Positions 16,830-26,228 are shown, counted from the stretch's first letter. The stretch: 64,000 nt of DNA from Mesorhizobium sp. B2-3-12 (GCF_006442205.1 NZ_VFVR01000011.1:1-64000), one strand, 5' to 3'. Notes: generated by a model not told the origin, from the letters alone. A program made the numbers and translations.

Positions 16830-16858
16830 ATCATACCAGATCAATTGACGAGTATGAT
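16830..16858. promoter_or_regulatory. candidate GntR operator in the dgoD / araF divergent spacer
   Basis: A perfect 7-bp inverted repeat ATCATAC (16830-16836) and GTATGAT (16852-16858), 15 bases apart, lies in the 201-base spacer between the GntR gene and araF. It is 62 bases before the araF start. A-T-rich GTAT/ATAC half-sites are typical of FCD-type GntR regulators, so the adjacent regulator is the natural candidate ligand. Confidence 0.45.
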
Positions 16859-16919
16859 GAAAGCGAATACAGACTCCGGCATCCGGGCCGAGCGTCCGGC
16901 CTATCGCTGGGAGGTAATC

Positions 16920-17909
16920 ATGCGACTTTTGAAAACCGCGCTCGTCGCGGGCGCGCTTGCCGTGCTGTCCGTCACGACCATCGCTGCATATGCTCAGGAC
17001 ACCAAGATCGGCTTCATCGTCAAACAGCCCGAGGAGCCATGGTTCCAGGACGAATGGAAGTTCGCCGACCAGGCCGCCAAGGAAAAGGGTTTTACCCTCG
17101 TCAAGATCGGTGCCGAAGACGGTGAGAAGCTGATGTCGGCGATCGACAATCTCGGCGCCCAGGGCGCGCAGGGCTTCATCGTCTGCACCCCTGACGTGAA
17201 GCTCGGCCCCGGCATCGTCGCCAAGGCCGCCGCCAACAATCTCAAGCTGATGACCGTCGACGACCGTCTGGTCGGTGCCGACGGCAAGGCGCTGGAAGAC
17301 GTTCCGCATATGGGCATCTCGGCCACCAAGATCGGTGAGGCTGTCGGCCAGGCGATCGTCGATGGGATGAAGGCGCGCGGCTGGAAGGCCGACGAAGTCG
17401 GCGCGATCCGCGTTTCCTATGACCAGTTGCCGACCGCCGTCGACCGTGTCGAAGGCGCCATCTCGGTGCTGAAGGCCAACGGCTTCAAGGCCGAGAACAT
17501 TTTCGACGCTCCCCAGGCCAAGACCGACACCGAAGCAGCCCTCAATGCCGCGACCGTGGTGCTCAACGCCCATGCCGACATCAAGAAATGGGTGTCCTTC
17601 GGCCTCAACGACGAAGCGGTGCTCGGCGCCGTGCGCGCATCCGAAAGCGTCGGCATTCCAGCTGACGGCATGATCGGCGTCGGCATCGGCGGCGCGGATT
17701 CGGCGATCAACGAATTCAAGAAGCCGACCGCCACAGGCTTTGTCGGCACGGTGATCATCTCGCCGAAGCGCCATGGCTACGAGACGGCGCTCAACATGTA
17801 TGACTGGGTCGCCAACAACAAGGAACCGGAGAAGCTGATCCTGACCTCCGGCGCGCTTGCCAAGCGCGACGACTACCAGAAGGTCCGCCAGGGCCTCGGC
17901 ATCGAATAA
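16920..17909 (+). CDS. araF: L-arabinose-type sugar ABC transporter periplasmic binding protein
   Basis: 329 residues with a signal peptide ending near AYA|QD (residue 25). The mature N-terminus IGFIVKQPEEPWFQDEWKFADQAA is nearly that of E. coli AraF, and later blocks (GFIVCTPDVKLG, HMGISATKIGEAVG, FGLNDEAVLGAVRASE) also match. AraF binds L-arabinose and also D-galactose, which share the C1-C4 stereochemistry. GGGAGGTAATC precedes the ATG. It is first in araFGH. Confidence 0.9.
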   Translation: MRLLKTALVAGALAVLSVTTIAAYAQDTKIGFIVKQPEEPWFQDEWKFADQAAKEKGFTLVKIGAEDGEKLMSAIDNLGAQGAQGFIVCTPDVKLGPGIVAKAAANNLKLMTVDDRLVGADGKALEDVPHMGISATKIGEAVGQAIVDGMKARGWKADEVGAIRVSYDQLPTAVDRVEGAISVLKANGFKAENIFDAPQAKTDTEAALNAATVVLNAHADIKKWVSFGLNDEAVLGAVRASESVGIPADGMIGVGIGGADSAINEFKKPTATGFVGTVIISPKRHGYETALNMYDWVANNKEPEKLILTSGALAKRDDYQKVRQGLGIE

Positions 17910-17920
17910 TCCTCCCTGTA

Positions 17921-17954
17921 CAAACAGGCGGCGGCTCATGCCGCCGTCTGTTTG
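17921..17954 (+). ncRNA. mRNA stem-loop between araF and araG
   Basis: CAAACAGGCGGCGGC (17921-17935) and GCCGCCGTCTGTTTG (17940-17954) form a 15-bp stem with one G-U pair and a 4-base TCAT loop, 12 bases after araF. There is no U-tract. Hairpins in this position often protect the binding-protein part of the mRNA from 3' decay or partly terminate, so that the binding protein outnumbers the ATPase and permease. Confidence 0.6.
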
Positions 17955-17980
17955 CCGTGGCATAAGAAGGATCGACGCCC

Positions 17981-19504
17981 GTGTCCTTTCTCGACTTCTC
18001 GCGCATCACCAAGACCTATCCGGGCGTCAAGGCGCTGTCGGATGTCTCGTTCGGCGTCGGCAAGGGCGCCGTGCATGGCCTGATGGGCGAGAATGGGGCC
18101 GGTAAATCCACCCTCATAAAAATCCTGTCCGGCGATCAGCATGCCGACGAGGGCGAGATCCGCATCGACGGCAAGGTCCAGGCCTATGCCTCTACAAGGG
18201 ATGCCTTCGACAATGGTGTCATCGTCATCCATCAGGAATTGCAGCTCGTGCCGGAACTCACCGTCGCCGAAAACTTGAGCCTCGGCCGCTTTCCCGCCAG
18301 CGCCGGCGTCATCGCGCGCGGCAAGATGCTGGAGGATGTCGGCGCCAAGCTGAAATCGGCCGGCATCGACATCGATATCAGCCGCAAGGTCAAGACGCTG
18401 TCCATCGGCGAACGCCAGATGGTCGAGATCGCCAAGGCGATCATGCTCGATGCGCGTGTCATCGCGCTGGACGAGCCGACCTCTTCGCTGTCTTCTCGCG
18501 AGAGTGAAATCCTGTTTGCCCTGATCGATCGCCTGCGCGGCGAGGGCAAGGTCATCATCTATGTCTCGCATCGGCTCGACGAGGTGTTCCGTCTCTGCGA
18601 TAGCCTGACCGTGCTGCGCGACGGCAAGCTCGCGGCGCACCACGCATCACTGAAAGGCGTCACCCGCGACCAGGTCGTCGCCGAAATGGTCGGCCGCGAA
18701 ATCTCCGACATCTGGGGTTTTCGGCCACGCAAGGCCGGCGATGTCAGGCTGAAGGTCGAAGCGATCTCCGGAGAAAAACTGAAGGCGCCGGCCAGCTTCG
18801 AGGCCCGCGCTGGCGAAATCGTCGGCTTCTTCGGCCTCATCGGCGCAGGCCGCTCGGAACTGATGCGGCTGGTCTTCGGTGCCGACCCGCGCTCGGGCGG
18901 CACCATCATTGTCGATGGCAAGGCGATCCATGCCGCTGACCCGCATGGCGCGATCCGCGCAGGCATCGTGCTGTGTTCGGAAGACCGCAAGCATGACGGC
19001 ATCATCCAGGGCCGTTCGATCGAGGAGAACATCAACATCTCCTCGCGGCGCCATCACGCGCGCTTCGGCATCCTGAACCGCGCCAGCGAGATCGCCACGG
19101 CCGAAACCTTCATCAAGAAGCTTAAGGTGCGCACGCCGTCGCGAAAACAGGACATCATCAACCTGTCCGGCGGCAACCAGCAGAAGGTCATCCTTGGCCG
19201 CTGGCTGTCGGAGCAGGGCGTCCGGGTGCTCATCGTCGACGAGCCGACACGCGGCATCGACGTCGGCGCCAAAGCGGAAATCTACGAACTGCTCTACCAG
19301 CTTGCCGAGGATGGCATGGCGATCGTCGTCGTCTCGTCCGAACTACCGGAGGTGATGGGCATCTGCGACCGCATCCTGGTGATGTGCGGCGGGCGCGTCA
19401 GCGCTGAACTTTCCCGCGACCAGTTCGACGAGAAGGCGATCCTGGCCGCGGCACTTCCCGACACCAAACCCCCGACGCCATCGCATCCTGAGGACCTGAC
19501 ATGA
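17981..19504 (+). CDS. araG: L-arabinose-type sugar ABC transporter ATP-binding protein
   Basis: 507-residue tandem ATPase (AraG/RbsA class). The first half has Walker A GENGAGKST (residues 36-44), signature LSIGERQMVEIAKAI and Walker B VIALDEPTSSL. The second half has a degenerate Walker A (GLIGAGRSE) and signature NLSGGNQQKVILGRW, as usual for this class. It starts with GTG after AAGGA. It energises uptake through AraH, whose ATG overlaps its TGA. Confidence 0.9.
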   Translation: MSFLDFSRITKTYPGVKALSDVSFGVGKGAVHGLMGENGAGKSTLIKILSGDQHADEGEIRIDGKVQAYASTRDAFDNGVIVIHQELQLVPELTVAENLSLGRFPASAGVIARGKMLEDVGAKLKSAGIDIDISRKVKTLSIGERQMVEIAKAIMLDARVIALDEPTSSLSSRESEILFALIDRLRGEGKVIIYVSHRLDEVFRLCDSLTVLRDGKLAAHHASLKGVTRDQVVAEMVGREISDIWGFRPRKAGDVRLKVEAISGEKLKAPASFEARAGEIVGFFGLIGAGRSELMRLVFGADPRSGGTIIVDGKAIHAADPHGAIRAGIVLCSEDRKHDGIIQGRSIEENINISSRRHHARFGILNRASEIATAETFIKKLKVRTPSRKQDIINLSGGNQQKVILGRWLSEQGVRVLIVDEPTRGIDVGAKAEIYELLYQLAEDGMAIVVVSSELPEVMGICDRILVMCGGRVSAELSRDQFDEKAILAAALPDTKPPTPSHPEDLT

Positions 19505-20451
19505 CCGATCAGCTGAAGAAGATCCTGCTCGGCGAACAGGGCCTCGTCGTCATTTTCGTCGTTGCCTTCGCGCTGGTCTCGCTGCTGGTTCCCAATTTCC
19601 TCACAGACCGCAACATGCTTGGCCTGCTCCAGTCGGTGGTTACCGTCGGCATCGTTGCCTGCACCATGATGTTCTGTCTCGCGGCGCGCGACTTCGACCT
19701 GTCGGTCGGCTCCATCGTTGCCTTCGCCGGCATGGTCGCGGTGATGGCGTCGAACTACACAGGTTCGATCCTGCTCGGGCTGCTGGCGGCGATCGCCTGC
19801 GGTGCCTTTGTCGGCTTCATCAACGGTGTCGTCATCGCCAAATTCCGCATCAACGCGCTGATCACGACGCTGGCGACCATGCAGATCGTGCGCGGCCTTG
19901 CGCTGATCGCGTCCGATGGCCGCGCCGTCGGCATCAACAGCCCGGATTTCTATCAGCTCGCGCTGTCGAAATTCCTCGGCATACCGACGCCTGTCTGGGT
20001 GCTGGCACTTCTGTTCTGCATTTTCGGCTTCGTGCTCAACCGCACCGTCTTCGGCAAGAACACGCTGGCCATTGGCGGCAATCCCGAAGCGTCGCGACTG
20101 GCCGGCGTCAACGTAGACAGGACCCGCATCTGGATCTTTGCACTGCAAGGCGTCGTCTGCGGCATCGCCGGCATCCTGCTGGCGTCACGCATCACCTCCG
20201 GACAGCCAAACGCGGCAGTCGGGCTCGAACTCTCGGTCATCTCGGCCTGCGTGCTCGGCGGCGTGTCGCTTGCCGGCGGCCGCGCCACCATGTCCGGTGT
20301 CATCGTCGGGGTGCTGATCATGGGCATTGCCGAAAACGCCATGAACCTGCTCAACATCCCGGCCTTTTACCAGTATATCGTGCGCGGCGTGATCCTGCTG
20401 CTCGCCGTGCTGCTCGACAATCTGCGTTCGTCGGCCTTGGGCCGGCGTTGA
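19501..20451 (+). CDS. araH: L-arabinose-type sugar ABC transporter permease
   Basis: 316-residue permease of the AraH/RbsC class with about eight to ten membrane helices. RDFDLSVGSIVAFAGMVAV is the family's conserved first-loop motif, and VISACVLGGVSLAGGRATMSGVIVGVLIMGIAENAMNLL the late motif. The start overlaps the araG stop by four bases (ATGA). Confidence 0.9.
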   Translation: MTDQLKKILLGEQGLVVIFVVAFALVSLLVPNFLTDRNMLGLLQSVVTVGIVACTMMFCLAARDFDLSVGSIVAFAGMVAVMASNYTGSILLGLLAAIACGAFVGFINGVVIAKFRINALITTLATMQIVRGLALIASDGRAVGINSPDFYQLALSKFLGIPTPVWVLALLFCIFGFVLNRTVFGKNTLAIGGNPEASRLAGVNVDRTRIWIFALQGVVCGIAGILLASRITSGQPNAAVGLELSVISACVLGGVSLAGGRATMSGVIVGVLIMGIAENAMNLLNIPAFYQYIVRGVILLLAVLLDNLRSSALGRR

Positions 20452-20476
20452 TCCGTCTTCCAGGGGAGTGACAGCG

Positions 20477-21256
20477 ATGGCTGAGCGCCTGTCCGGCAAA
20501 CGCATCTTCCTGACGGGCGCCGCGCAGGGCATCGGTCTTGCCATCGCCGAGGCCTGTCTGGCCGAGGGTGCGAAATTGTTCCTCGTCGACCAGGACGGTA
20601 CGTTGCTGGACAAGACCATCGCGGACCTCGCGGCACCCGAGGGGCATGTCGGCCATGCGACAGCCGACATCAGGGACGAGGCCGCGATAAAAGCAGCCGT
20701 TGCCCGTGCGACCGCCCAGATCGGCCCGATCAACGCGTTGATCAACAATGCCGGGATGAATGTCTTCTCGACGCCGCTCGAGGCCACCGAAGAAGAGTGG
20801 AACCGCAATTTCGACGTCAACGTCAAGGGCGCCTGGAATTGCAGCAAGGCGGTGCTGCCGGGCATGCTGGCGAATGGCGGCGGGGCGATCCTCAACATCG
20901 CCTCGACCCATGGCTTCACCGTCATTCCGCACACTTTTCCCTATCCCGTGGCCAAGCACGCCCTGCTTGGGCTGACCAAGTCGCTGGCGCTCGAATATGC
21001 CGGGCAGGGGGTACGCGTAAACGCGCTGGCGCCCGGCTATGTCGAGACGCGGAAGGCCATCGACTACTGGAACAGTTTTCCTGATCCGGCGGCAGCGCGC
21101 GCCAACACCATGGCGTTGCATCCCAGCGGCCGCATCGCCTCGGCGGGCGAGATCGCCCTTGCCGCCGTGTTCATGATTTCCGACGAGTGCCCGTTCATGA
21201 ACGCGGCGACCCTCGTCGTCGATGGCGGGCTTAGCCAGCTCCAGCATCCCGCCTGA
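20477..21256 (+). CDS. SDR dehydrogenase, probable aldose 1-dehydrogenase of the arabinose/galactose pathway
   Basis: About 259 residues; classical SDR with TGAAQGIGLAIAEA near the N-terminus, NNAGMN, and the catalytic YPVAKHALLGLTK. The ATG at 20477 has GGGAG eight bases upstream; GTG at 20468 is the open alternative. In the oxidative pentose route the first step is NAD(P)-linked oxidation of L-arabinose or D-galactose to the lactone, and this is the only dehydrogenase of the operon, so that role is likely but inferred. No lactonase gene is visible. Confidence 0.75.
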   Translation: MAERLSGKRIFLTGAAQGIGLAIAEACLAEGAKLFLVDQDGTLLDKTIADLAAPEGHVGHATADIRDEAAIKAAVARATAQIGPINALINNAGMNVFSTPLEATEEEWNRNFDVNVKGAWNCSKAVLPGMLANGGGAILNIASTHGFTVIPHTFPYPVAKHALLGLTKSLALEYAGQGVRVNALAPGYVETRKAIDYWNSFPDPAAARANTMALHPSGRIASAGEIALAAVFMISDECPFMNAATLVVDGGLSQLQHPA

Positions 21257-21270
21257 ATACGGGAAAGACC

Positions 21271-22983
21271 ATGACCAAGAGACGATCGCAGCATTGGTTC
21301 GGTGGCCAAGGCAAGGATGCCTTCATCCATCGCAGCTGGATGAAGAACAACGGCCTGCCCGACGATGCTTTCGACGGCCGTCCGGTGATCGGCATCTGCA
21401 ACACATTCTCCGAATTCACCCCGTGTCATGTGCATTTTCGCGCCCTGGTCGAGCACATCAAGGCCGGCGTGCTGGAGGCCGGCGGCCTGCCTCTGGAATT
21501 CCCGGTGTTCTCCTGCGGCGAATCCAATCTGCGGCCGACGGCGATGCTGTTCCGCAACCTCGCCTCGATGGATGTCGAGGAGGCGATCCGCGGCAATCCG
21601 ATGGATGGCGTCGTGCTGATGGCCGGATGCGACAAGACCACGCCGTCGCTGGTCATGGGGGCTGCCTCCTGCGATCTGCCGTCGATCGTCATCTCCGGCG
21701 GGCCGATGCTCAATGGCCGCTTCCAGGGGCGCGCCATCGGTTCCGGCACCGATGTGTGGAAATTCTCCGAGGACGTGCGCGCCGGCATAATGAGCGAGCA
21801 GGATTTCGCCCATGCCGAGAGCGCCATGTCGCGCTCGCCTGGGCACTGCATGACCATGGGCACGGCTTCGACCATGGCCTCGATGGTCGAGGCGCTTGGG
21901 CTGGCGTTGCCCGGCAACGCCGCCTACCCCGCCGTCGACGCGCGCCGCAATCGCATCGCCCGCATGACCGGGCGGCGTATCGTCGAGATGGTCACTGACG
22001 ATCTGCGCCCGTCGGCCATCCTGACCAGGCAGGCCTTCGCCAACGCCATCCGCGTCAACGGCGCCATAGGTGGCTCGACCAATGCGGTCGTGCATCTGCT
22101 GGCGATTGCCGGCCGCGTCGGCGCCAAACTTGGCCTCGATGATTGGGATGCCTTCGGCCGCGACGTGCCGACCATCCTCGACCTGATGCCGTCAGGTCGT
22201 TTCCTGATGGAGGATTTCTGCTACGCCGGCGGCATTCCGGCTGTCATGAAAGAGATCGCCGACATGCTCGATCTCGACGCGTTGACGGTCACCGGCAAGA
22301 GCGTACGCGACAACATCGCCGACGCTCGGAATGACAATCCCGAGGTCATCCGTCCGCGCGATAGGGCGCTGACGCCGCATGGCGGCATCGGGGTGCTGCG
22401 CGGCAATCTGGCACCCGATGGCGCCATCATCAAACCGTCGGCCGCCTCACCATCGCTGATGAAGCATCGTGGCCGCGCCGTCGTCTTCGAAGACATCGAC
22501 GACTACAAGGCGCGCATCGACGATCCCGCGCTCGACATCGACGAGACCTCGATCATGGTGCTCAGGAATTGCGGCCCGAAAGGCTATCCGGGCATGGCCG
22601 AGGTCGGCAACATGGCGCTGCCGCAAAAGCTCCTGAGAAAGGGCGTCCGCGACATGATCCGCATTTCCGACGCCCGCATGTCCGGCACCGCCTTCGGCAC
22701 GGTCGTGCTGCATGCCGCGCCCGAAGCCGCCGTCGGTGGTCCGTTGGCGCTGGTCAGGAGCGGCGACATGATCGAACTCGATGTCGAGGCGCGGAAGCTG
22801 CATCTCGACGTGTCGGAACAGGAGCTGGCGCGGCGGCGTCAATCCTGGCTGCCGCCCGAGCCGGCGATGCGCGGCGGTTATCAGGGCCTCTATGTCGACC
22901 ATGTCCTGCAGGCCGACCGTGGCGCCGATCTCGATTTTCTGGTCGGCAACCGTGGCCACGCCATTCCGCGCGAAAGCCATTGA
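21271..22983 (+). CDS. IlvD/Edd-family aldonate dehydratase, probable L-arabonate dehydratase
   Basis: 570 residues, close in length to L-arabinonate dehydratase of Rhizobium leguminosarum. Cysteines in GICNTFSEF, MAGCDKTTPS and GHCMTMGTAS are the iron-sulfur and metal ligands expected for the [2Fe-2S] class; ISDARMSGTAFGT holds the catalytic serine region. It would convert L-arabonate to 2-keto-3-deoxy-L-arabonate. Biosynthetic IlvD (dihydroxyacid dehydratase) is less likely given the araFGH context and the N-terminal RSQHWFGG. Confidence 0.85.
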   Translation: MTKRRSQHWFGGQGKDAFIHRSWMKNNGLPDDAFDGRPVIGICNTFSEFTPCHVHFRALVEHIKAGVLEAGGLPLEFPVFSCGESNLRPTAMLFRNLASMDVEEAIRGNPMDGVVLMAGCDKTTPSLVMGAASCDLPSIVISGGPMLNGRFQGRAIGSGTDVWKFSEDVRAGIMSEQDFAHAESAMSRSPGHCMTMGTASTMASMVEALGLALPGNAAYPAVDARRNRIARMTGRRIVEMVTDDLRPSAILTRQAFANAIRVNGAIGGSTNAVVHLLAIAGRVGAKLGLDDWDAFGRDVPTILDLMPSGRFLMEDFCYAGGIPAVMKEIADMLDLDALTVTGKSVRDNIADARNDNPEVIRPRDRALTPHGGIGVLRGNLAPDGAIIKPSAASPSLMKHRGRAVVFEDIDDYKARIDDPALDIDETSIMVLRNCGPKGYPGMAEVGNMALPQKLLRKGVRDMIRISDARMSGTAFGTVVLHAAPEAAVGGPLALVRSGDMIELDVEARKLHLDVSEQELARRRQSWLPPEPAMRGGYQGLYVDHVLQADRGADLDFLVGNRGHAIPRESH

Positions 22984-22994
22984 GGGTGCGTAAG

Positions 22995-23900
22995 ATGCCA
23001 AAATTCCAGGCCGATGATTTCCACGGCATTCACGCCATCCTCTACGCCCTGTTTGACACCCAGGAAAAACTCGACCGCGCGGCGATGCGCAGGCAGGTCG
23101 ATATCTGCCTGGCGAGCGGCGTGCATGGCATGGCGGCGCTTGGCCTCGCGACAGAAGTTGCCAAGCTGACTGAAGCCGAGCGCCGCACAATCATGGACTG
23201 GACGGCGCAGGATACCGCCGGCAAGGTGCCGCTCGCCTTCACCATCTTCGGGTCATCGGTTGCCGAACAGGTCGCGCAAATACGGCACGCGGAAAGCGTC
23301 GGCGCCGATTGGGTGATCCTGCAGCCGCCGCCAGTTGGATCCTATGGAGCGCCCGAATACATCCGCTTTTTCGGCCGCGTCGCCGAGGCGACGGACCTGC
23401 CGGTGGCGATCCAGAATGCGCCGGCCTTTTTCGGCCGTGGCCTGACATCGGATGAGATTCGCGAACTGGTCACGCTCCACCCCAACATAAGGCTGATCAA
23501 GGGCGAAGGCCCGGTCACCGACATTGCCGGCCTGATCGAGCGCACCGAAGGCCGAATCCCCATCTTCAACGGGCGTGGCGGGCTGGAATTGATCGACAAT
23601 TTCCGCATCGGCTGCCGCGGCATGATCCTGGCGCCGGATTGCATCGACCACGCCGTACGCGCCTATCAGGCGTTCCGCGCCGAAGACGAAGCAATGGCCG
23701 AGGCGGCGTACGAAAGAATGCTGCCGGCGGCTGTCTTCGTCATGCAAGGCATCGAGAACCTGATCTGCTACGGCAAGCGGCTGTTCGGCGCCCGCGCCGG
23801 TATCCAGATCCACGATCGTGCACCAGCGATGCGGCCAAACGAGAGCGGGTTGGCAATGGTGCAGCACTTCGCCGCCAGCCTTGGCCGGCTGCCCGCCTGA
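22995..23900 (+). CDS. DapA-fold enzyme, probable 2-keto-3-deoxy-L-arabonate dehydratase or aldolase
   Basis: 301 residues, dihydrodipicolinate synthase/N-acetylneuraminate lyase superfamily TIM barrel. The Schiff-base lysine is in IRLIKGEGPVTD, and the preceding strand carries PPPVGSYGAP. In the context of an arabonate dehydratase it most likely removes water from 2-keto-3-deoxyarabonate to give alpha-ketoglutarate semialdehyde; an aldolase splitting to pyruvate is the alternative. The ATG at 22995 follows GGGTGCGTAAG and the dehydratase gene by 11 bases. It ends six bases before the convergent SDR gene. Confidence 0.8.
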   Translation: MPKFQADDFHGIHAILYALFDTQEKLDRAAMRRQVDICLASGVHGMAALGLATEVAKLTEAERRTIMDWTAQDTAGKVPLAFTIFGSSVAEQVAQIRHAESVGADWVILQPPPVGSYGAPEYIRFFGRVAEATDLPVAIQNAPAFFGRGLTSDEIRELVTLHPNIRLIKGEGPVTDIAGLIERTEGRIPIFNGRGGLELIDNFRIGCRGMILAPDCIDHAVRAYQAFRAEDEAMAEAAYERMLPAAVFVMQGIENLICYGKRLFGARAGIQIHDRAPAMRPNESGLAMVQHFAASLGRLPA

Positions 23901-23906
23901 ACAGCG

Positions 23907-24653
23907 TCAGTAGGTCGTTCGCCCGCCGGAGAGATCGAAGGTGGAAGCAGTTGTGAAACTGTTCTCCTTCGAGACCAGCCAGGCGACCATGGCGGCGGCC
24001 TCGTCGACCTCCAGCAGGCGGCCGCGTGGGATACGCGAGCGCATGTATTCGATGTGCTCGGCCGTCAACTGTTCGAGGATGCGCGTCTGCGCAGTGGCCG
24101 GCGAGATGCAGTTGACCGCGATGTCGTATTGCGCCAGCTCCTTGCCGAGCGATTTGGTCATGCCGATGACGGCGGCCTTCGAAGCCGAATAGGCGGCGGC
24201 GTTGGGGTTGCCCTCCTTGCCGGCGACCGAGGCGATGTTGACGATGCGCCCGTAATTGCGCTCCTTCATCCCCGGCACCACGGCGCGGTTGACGTAGAAG
24301 GTGCCGTTGACGTTGACGTCGATGATTTTCTTCCACACATCGACATCGTAGGTATCGAGCGGGGCGGCGGGGCCGGCAATGCCCGCCGAATTGACGAGGA
24401 TGGAGATCGTGTTCGCGATCTCCTCCGTCCTGGCACGGGCGGCGTCCACCGAATCCCAGTCGGCTATGTCCACGACCAGCGTCGTGGCCGCCTTGCCGAG
24501 TTCCTGCTTGGCCGTATCGAGACGGGCCTCGTCGAGGTCCCACAAGGTGACCGTCGCACCCGAGGCGACAAAACGCTTCGCCATCGCGAAGCCGAGGCCT
24601 TGCGCGCCTCCGGTAACCACGGCGTGTTGGCCGTCGAGATCGATCCTGTTCAT
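23907..24653 (-). CDS. SDR oxidoreductase of the sugar-acid cluster
   Basis: 248-residue classical SDR: VVTGGAQGLGFAMAKRF (cofactor loop), SAGIAGPAAP, catalytic SVAGKEGNPNAAAYSASK, and a C-terminus ending FDLSGGRTTY. It lies 57 bases downstream of the UxaA-family dehydratase gene on the same strand, so both probably act on one sugar or deoxy-keto acid. It is strikingly similar over its whole C-terminal half to the SDR at 59618-60370. Substrate not known. Confidence 0.78.
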   Translation of the reverse strand: MNRIDLDGQHAVVTGGAQGLGFAMAKRFVASGATVTLWDLDEARLDTAKQELGKAATTLVVDIADWDSVDAARARTEEIANTISILVNSAGIAGPAAPLDTYDVDVWKKIIDVNVNGTFYVNRAVVPGMKERNYGRIVNIASVAGKEGNPNAAAYSASKAAVIGMTKSLGKELAQYDIAVNCISPATAQTRILEQLTAEHIEYMRSRIPRGRLLEVDEAAAMVAWLVSKENSFTTASTFDLSGGRTTY

Positions 24654-24710
24654 GCCGGGAGTTCTTTCCGTCTGAGATAGTGGAGGGGTGCGTGTTGAAA
24701 GCGGGCGGTC

Positions 24711-26228
24711 CTACATCGTCGCGCCGAGGCTCCAGGGCACGAACTCGTTGTCGCCATAGCCGAGCGCTTCCGATCTGGTGCGTCCGCCCGATGCCACGCG
24801 CAGGATCTCGGCGAAGATCTCCCCGCCCTTGTCCGCCAGCGTCACGCCGTCGAGGATGTCGCCGCAATTGATGTCCATGTCGTCGCGCATCTGCTCGAAG
24901 ACGAAGGAGTTGGAGGCGAGCTTGATCGAGGGCGTCGGCTTGCAGCCGAAGGCCGAACCGCGCCCGGTGGTGAAGCACAATATGTTGGCGCCGCCGGCCA
25001 CCTGTCCGGTCGCCGAGACCGGGTCGTAGCCGGGCGTGTCCATGAAGACGAGGCCGCGCTCGTTGATTGGCTCGGCATATTCCAGCACCGCGCGCAGATT
25101 GGTCGTTCCGCCCTTGGCCGAGGCGCCCAGCGACTTCTCCAGGATGGTCGTCAGCCCGCCGAGCTTGTTGCCGGGGGATGGATTGTTGTTCATCTCCATA
25201 TCGTGCCTGGCGGTATAGTCCTCCCACCAGCGGATGCGCTCGATCAGCTTTTCGCCGACGGCCCGGCTTTCGGCGCGACGCGTCAAGAGATGTTCCGCGC
25301 CGTAAATTTCGGGTGTTTCCGAAAGGACGGCTGTCCCTCCTTGCGCGACCAGCAGGTCCACCGCCGCTCCGAGCGCGGGATTGGCGCTGATGCCGGAATA
25401 ACCGTCCGAGCCGCCGCATTGCAGCGCCAGCACCAACTCGGAAGCCGGCTGCGGCGTCCTTTCTGCTGCATTGACGACCGGCAGCATCTCGACGATGGCC
25501 TTCACCCCGGCATCGACCGTCTTGCGCGTGCCGCCGGTCTCCTGGATGGTCATCGTGCGGAAAATGGTGCTTTCCTCGATGTTGTAGGATTGCATCCAGC
25601 GCGGAATCTGGAAGGCTTCGCAGCCAAGTCCGACCATCAGCACGCCGCCGACATTGGGATTGGTGGCAAAGCCCCACTGCGTGCGCTTCAGGAGATCGTA
25701 GGCCGGGCCCTTGGTATCGATGCCGCAGCCGGTGCCGTGGACGAGCGAGATGACGCCGTCGACATTGGGATAGTCGCGCAGCATGCCTGAGCGGTTGACC
25801 TCTTCCACGATGAAGCGGGCGACGCTGGCCGAGCAGTTCACCGACGTCAGGACGGCGATGAAATTGCGCGTGCCGACTTTGCCGTTCGGCCTGCGGTAGC
25901 CCATGAAGGTCGCCCGTTCGTCATCGGGAAGGATCGGCGGTTCCCTGACGTCGGTGCCATGCCCGTAGTCGCGCTCGAAATCGCGCAGGTAGACATTGTG
26001 CTCGTGCACCCAGTCTCCGGCCGCGATCGGCCCACGCGCGAAGCCGATGGTCTGGCCATACTTCACGATCGGTTCATCCGCCCCGATGTCGAGCATGGCC
26101 ATCTTGTGGCCGCGCGGGATGCGGGCCCTCGCGGCCACGTCGCCGGCCCTTTCACCGGCCGCCAACGGATCGACCGCAAGCAGGATGTTGTCGGCGTGCG
26201 ATAGCTTGATGAAGCGCGTCATACCCAA
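24711..26228 (-). CDS. UxaA-family (altronate/galactarate-type) dehydratase
   Basis: 505 residues with an N-terminal SAF domain (about 1-95) fused to the UxaA dehydratase domain, which has conserved cysteines and acidic residues (TSVNCSASV, VHGTGCGID, LGCEAFQIP, LQCGGSDGYSG, NNPSPGNKLGGLTTILEKSLG). Members dehydrate D-altronate, D-galactarate or related acids to a 2-keto-3-deoxy acid. A domain fusion of the UxaA type rather than the split form makes it a full enzyme. The second operator-like site AGAATACTAATATAA lies 49 bases before its start, so it is probably controlled by the GntR protein at 26331-27005. Confidence 0.82.
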   Translation of the reverse strand: MGMTRFIKLSHADNILLAVDPLAAGERAGDVAARARIPRGHKMAMLDIGADEPIVKYGQTIGFARGPIAAGDWVHEHNVYLRDFERDYGHGTDVREPPILPDDERATFMGYRRPNGKVGTRNFIAVLTSVNCSASVARFIVEEVNRSGMLRDYPNVDGVISLVHGTGCGIDTKGPAYDLLKRTQWGFATNPNVGGVLMVGLGCEAFQIPRWMQSYNIEESTIFRTMTIQETGGTRKTVDAGVKAIVEMLPVVNAAERTPQPASELVLALQCGGSDGYSGISANPALGAAVDLLVAQGGTAVLSETPEIYGAEHLLTRRAESRAVGEKLIERIRWWEDYTARHDMEMNNNPSPGNKLGGLTTILEKSLGASAKGGTTNLRAVLEYAEPINERGLVFMDTPGYDPVSATGQVAGGANILCFTTGRGSAFGCKPTPSIKLASNSFVFEQMRDDMDINCGDILDGVTLADKGGEIFAEILRVASGGRTRSEALGYGDNEFVPWSLGATM

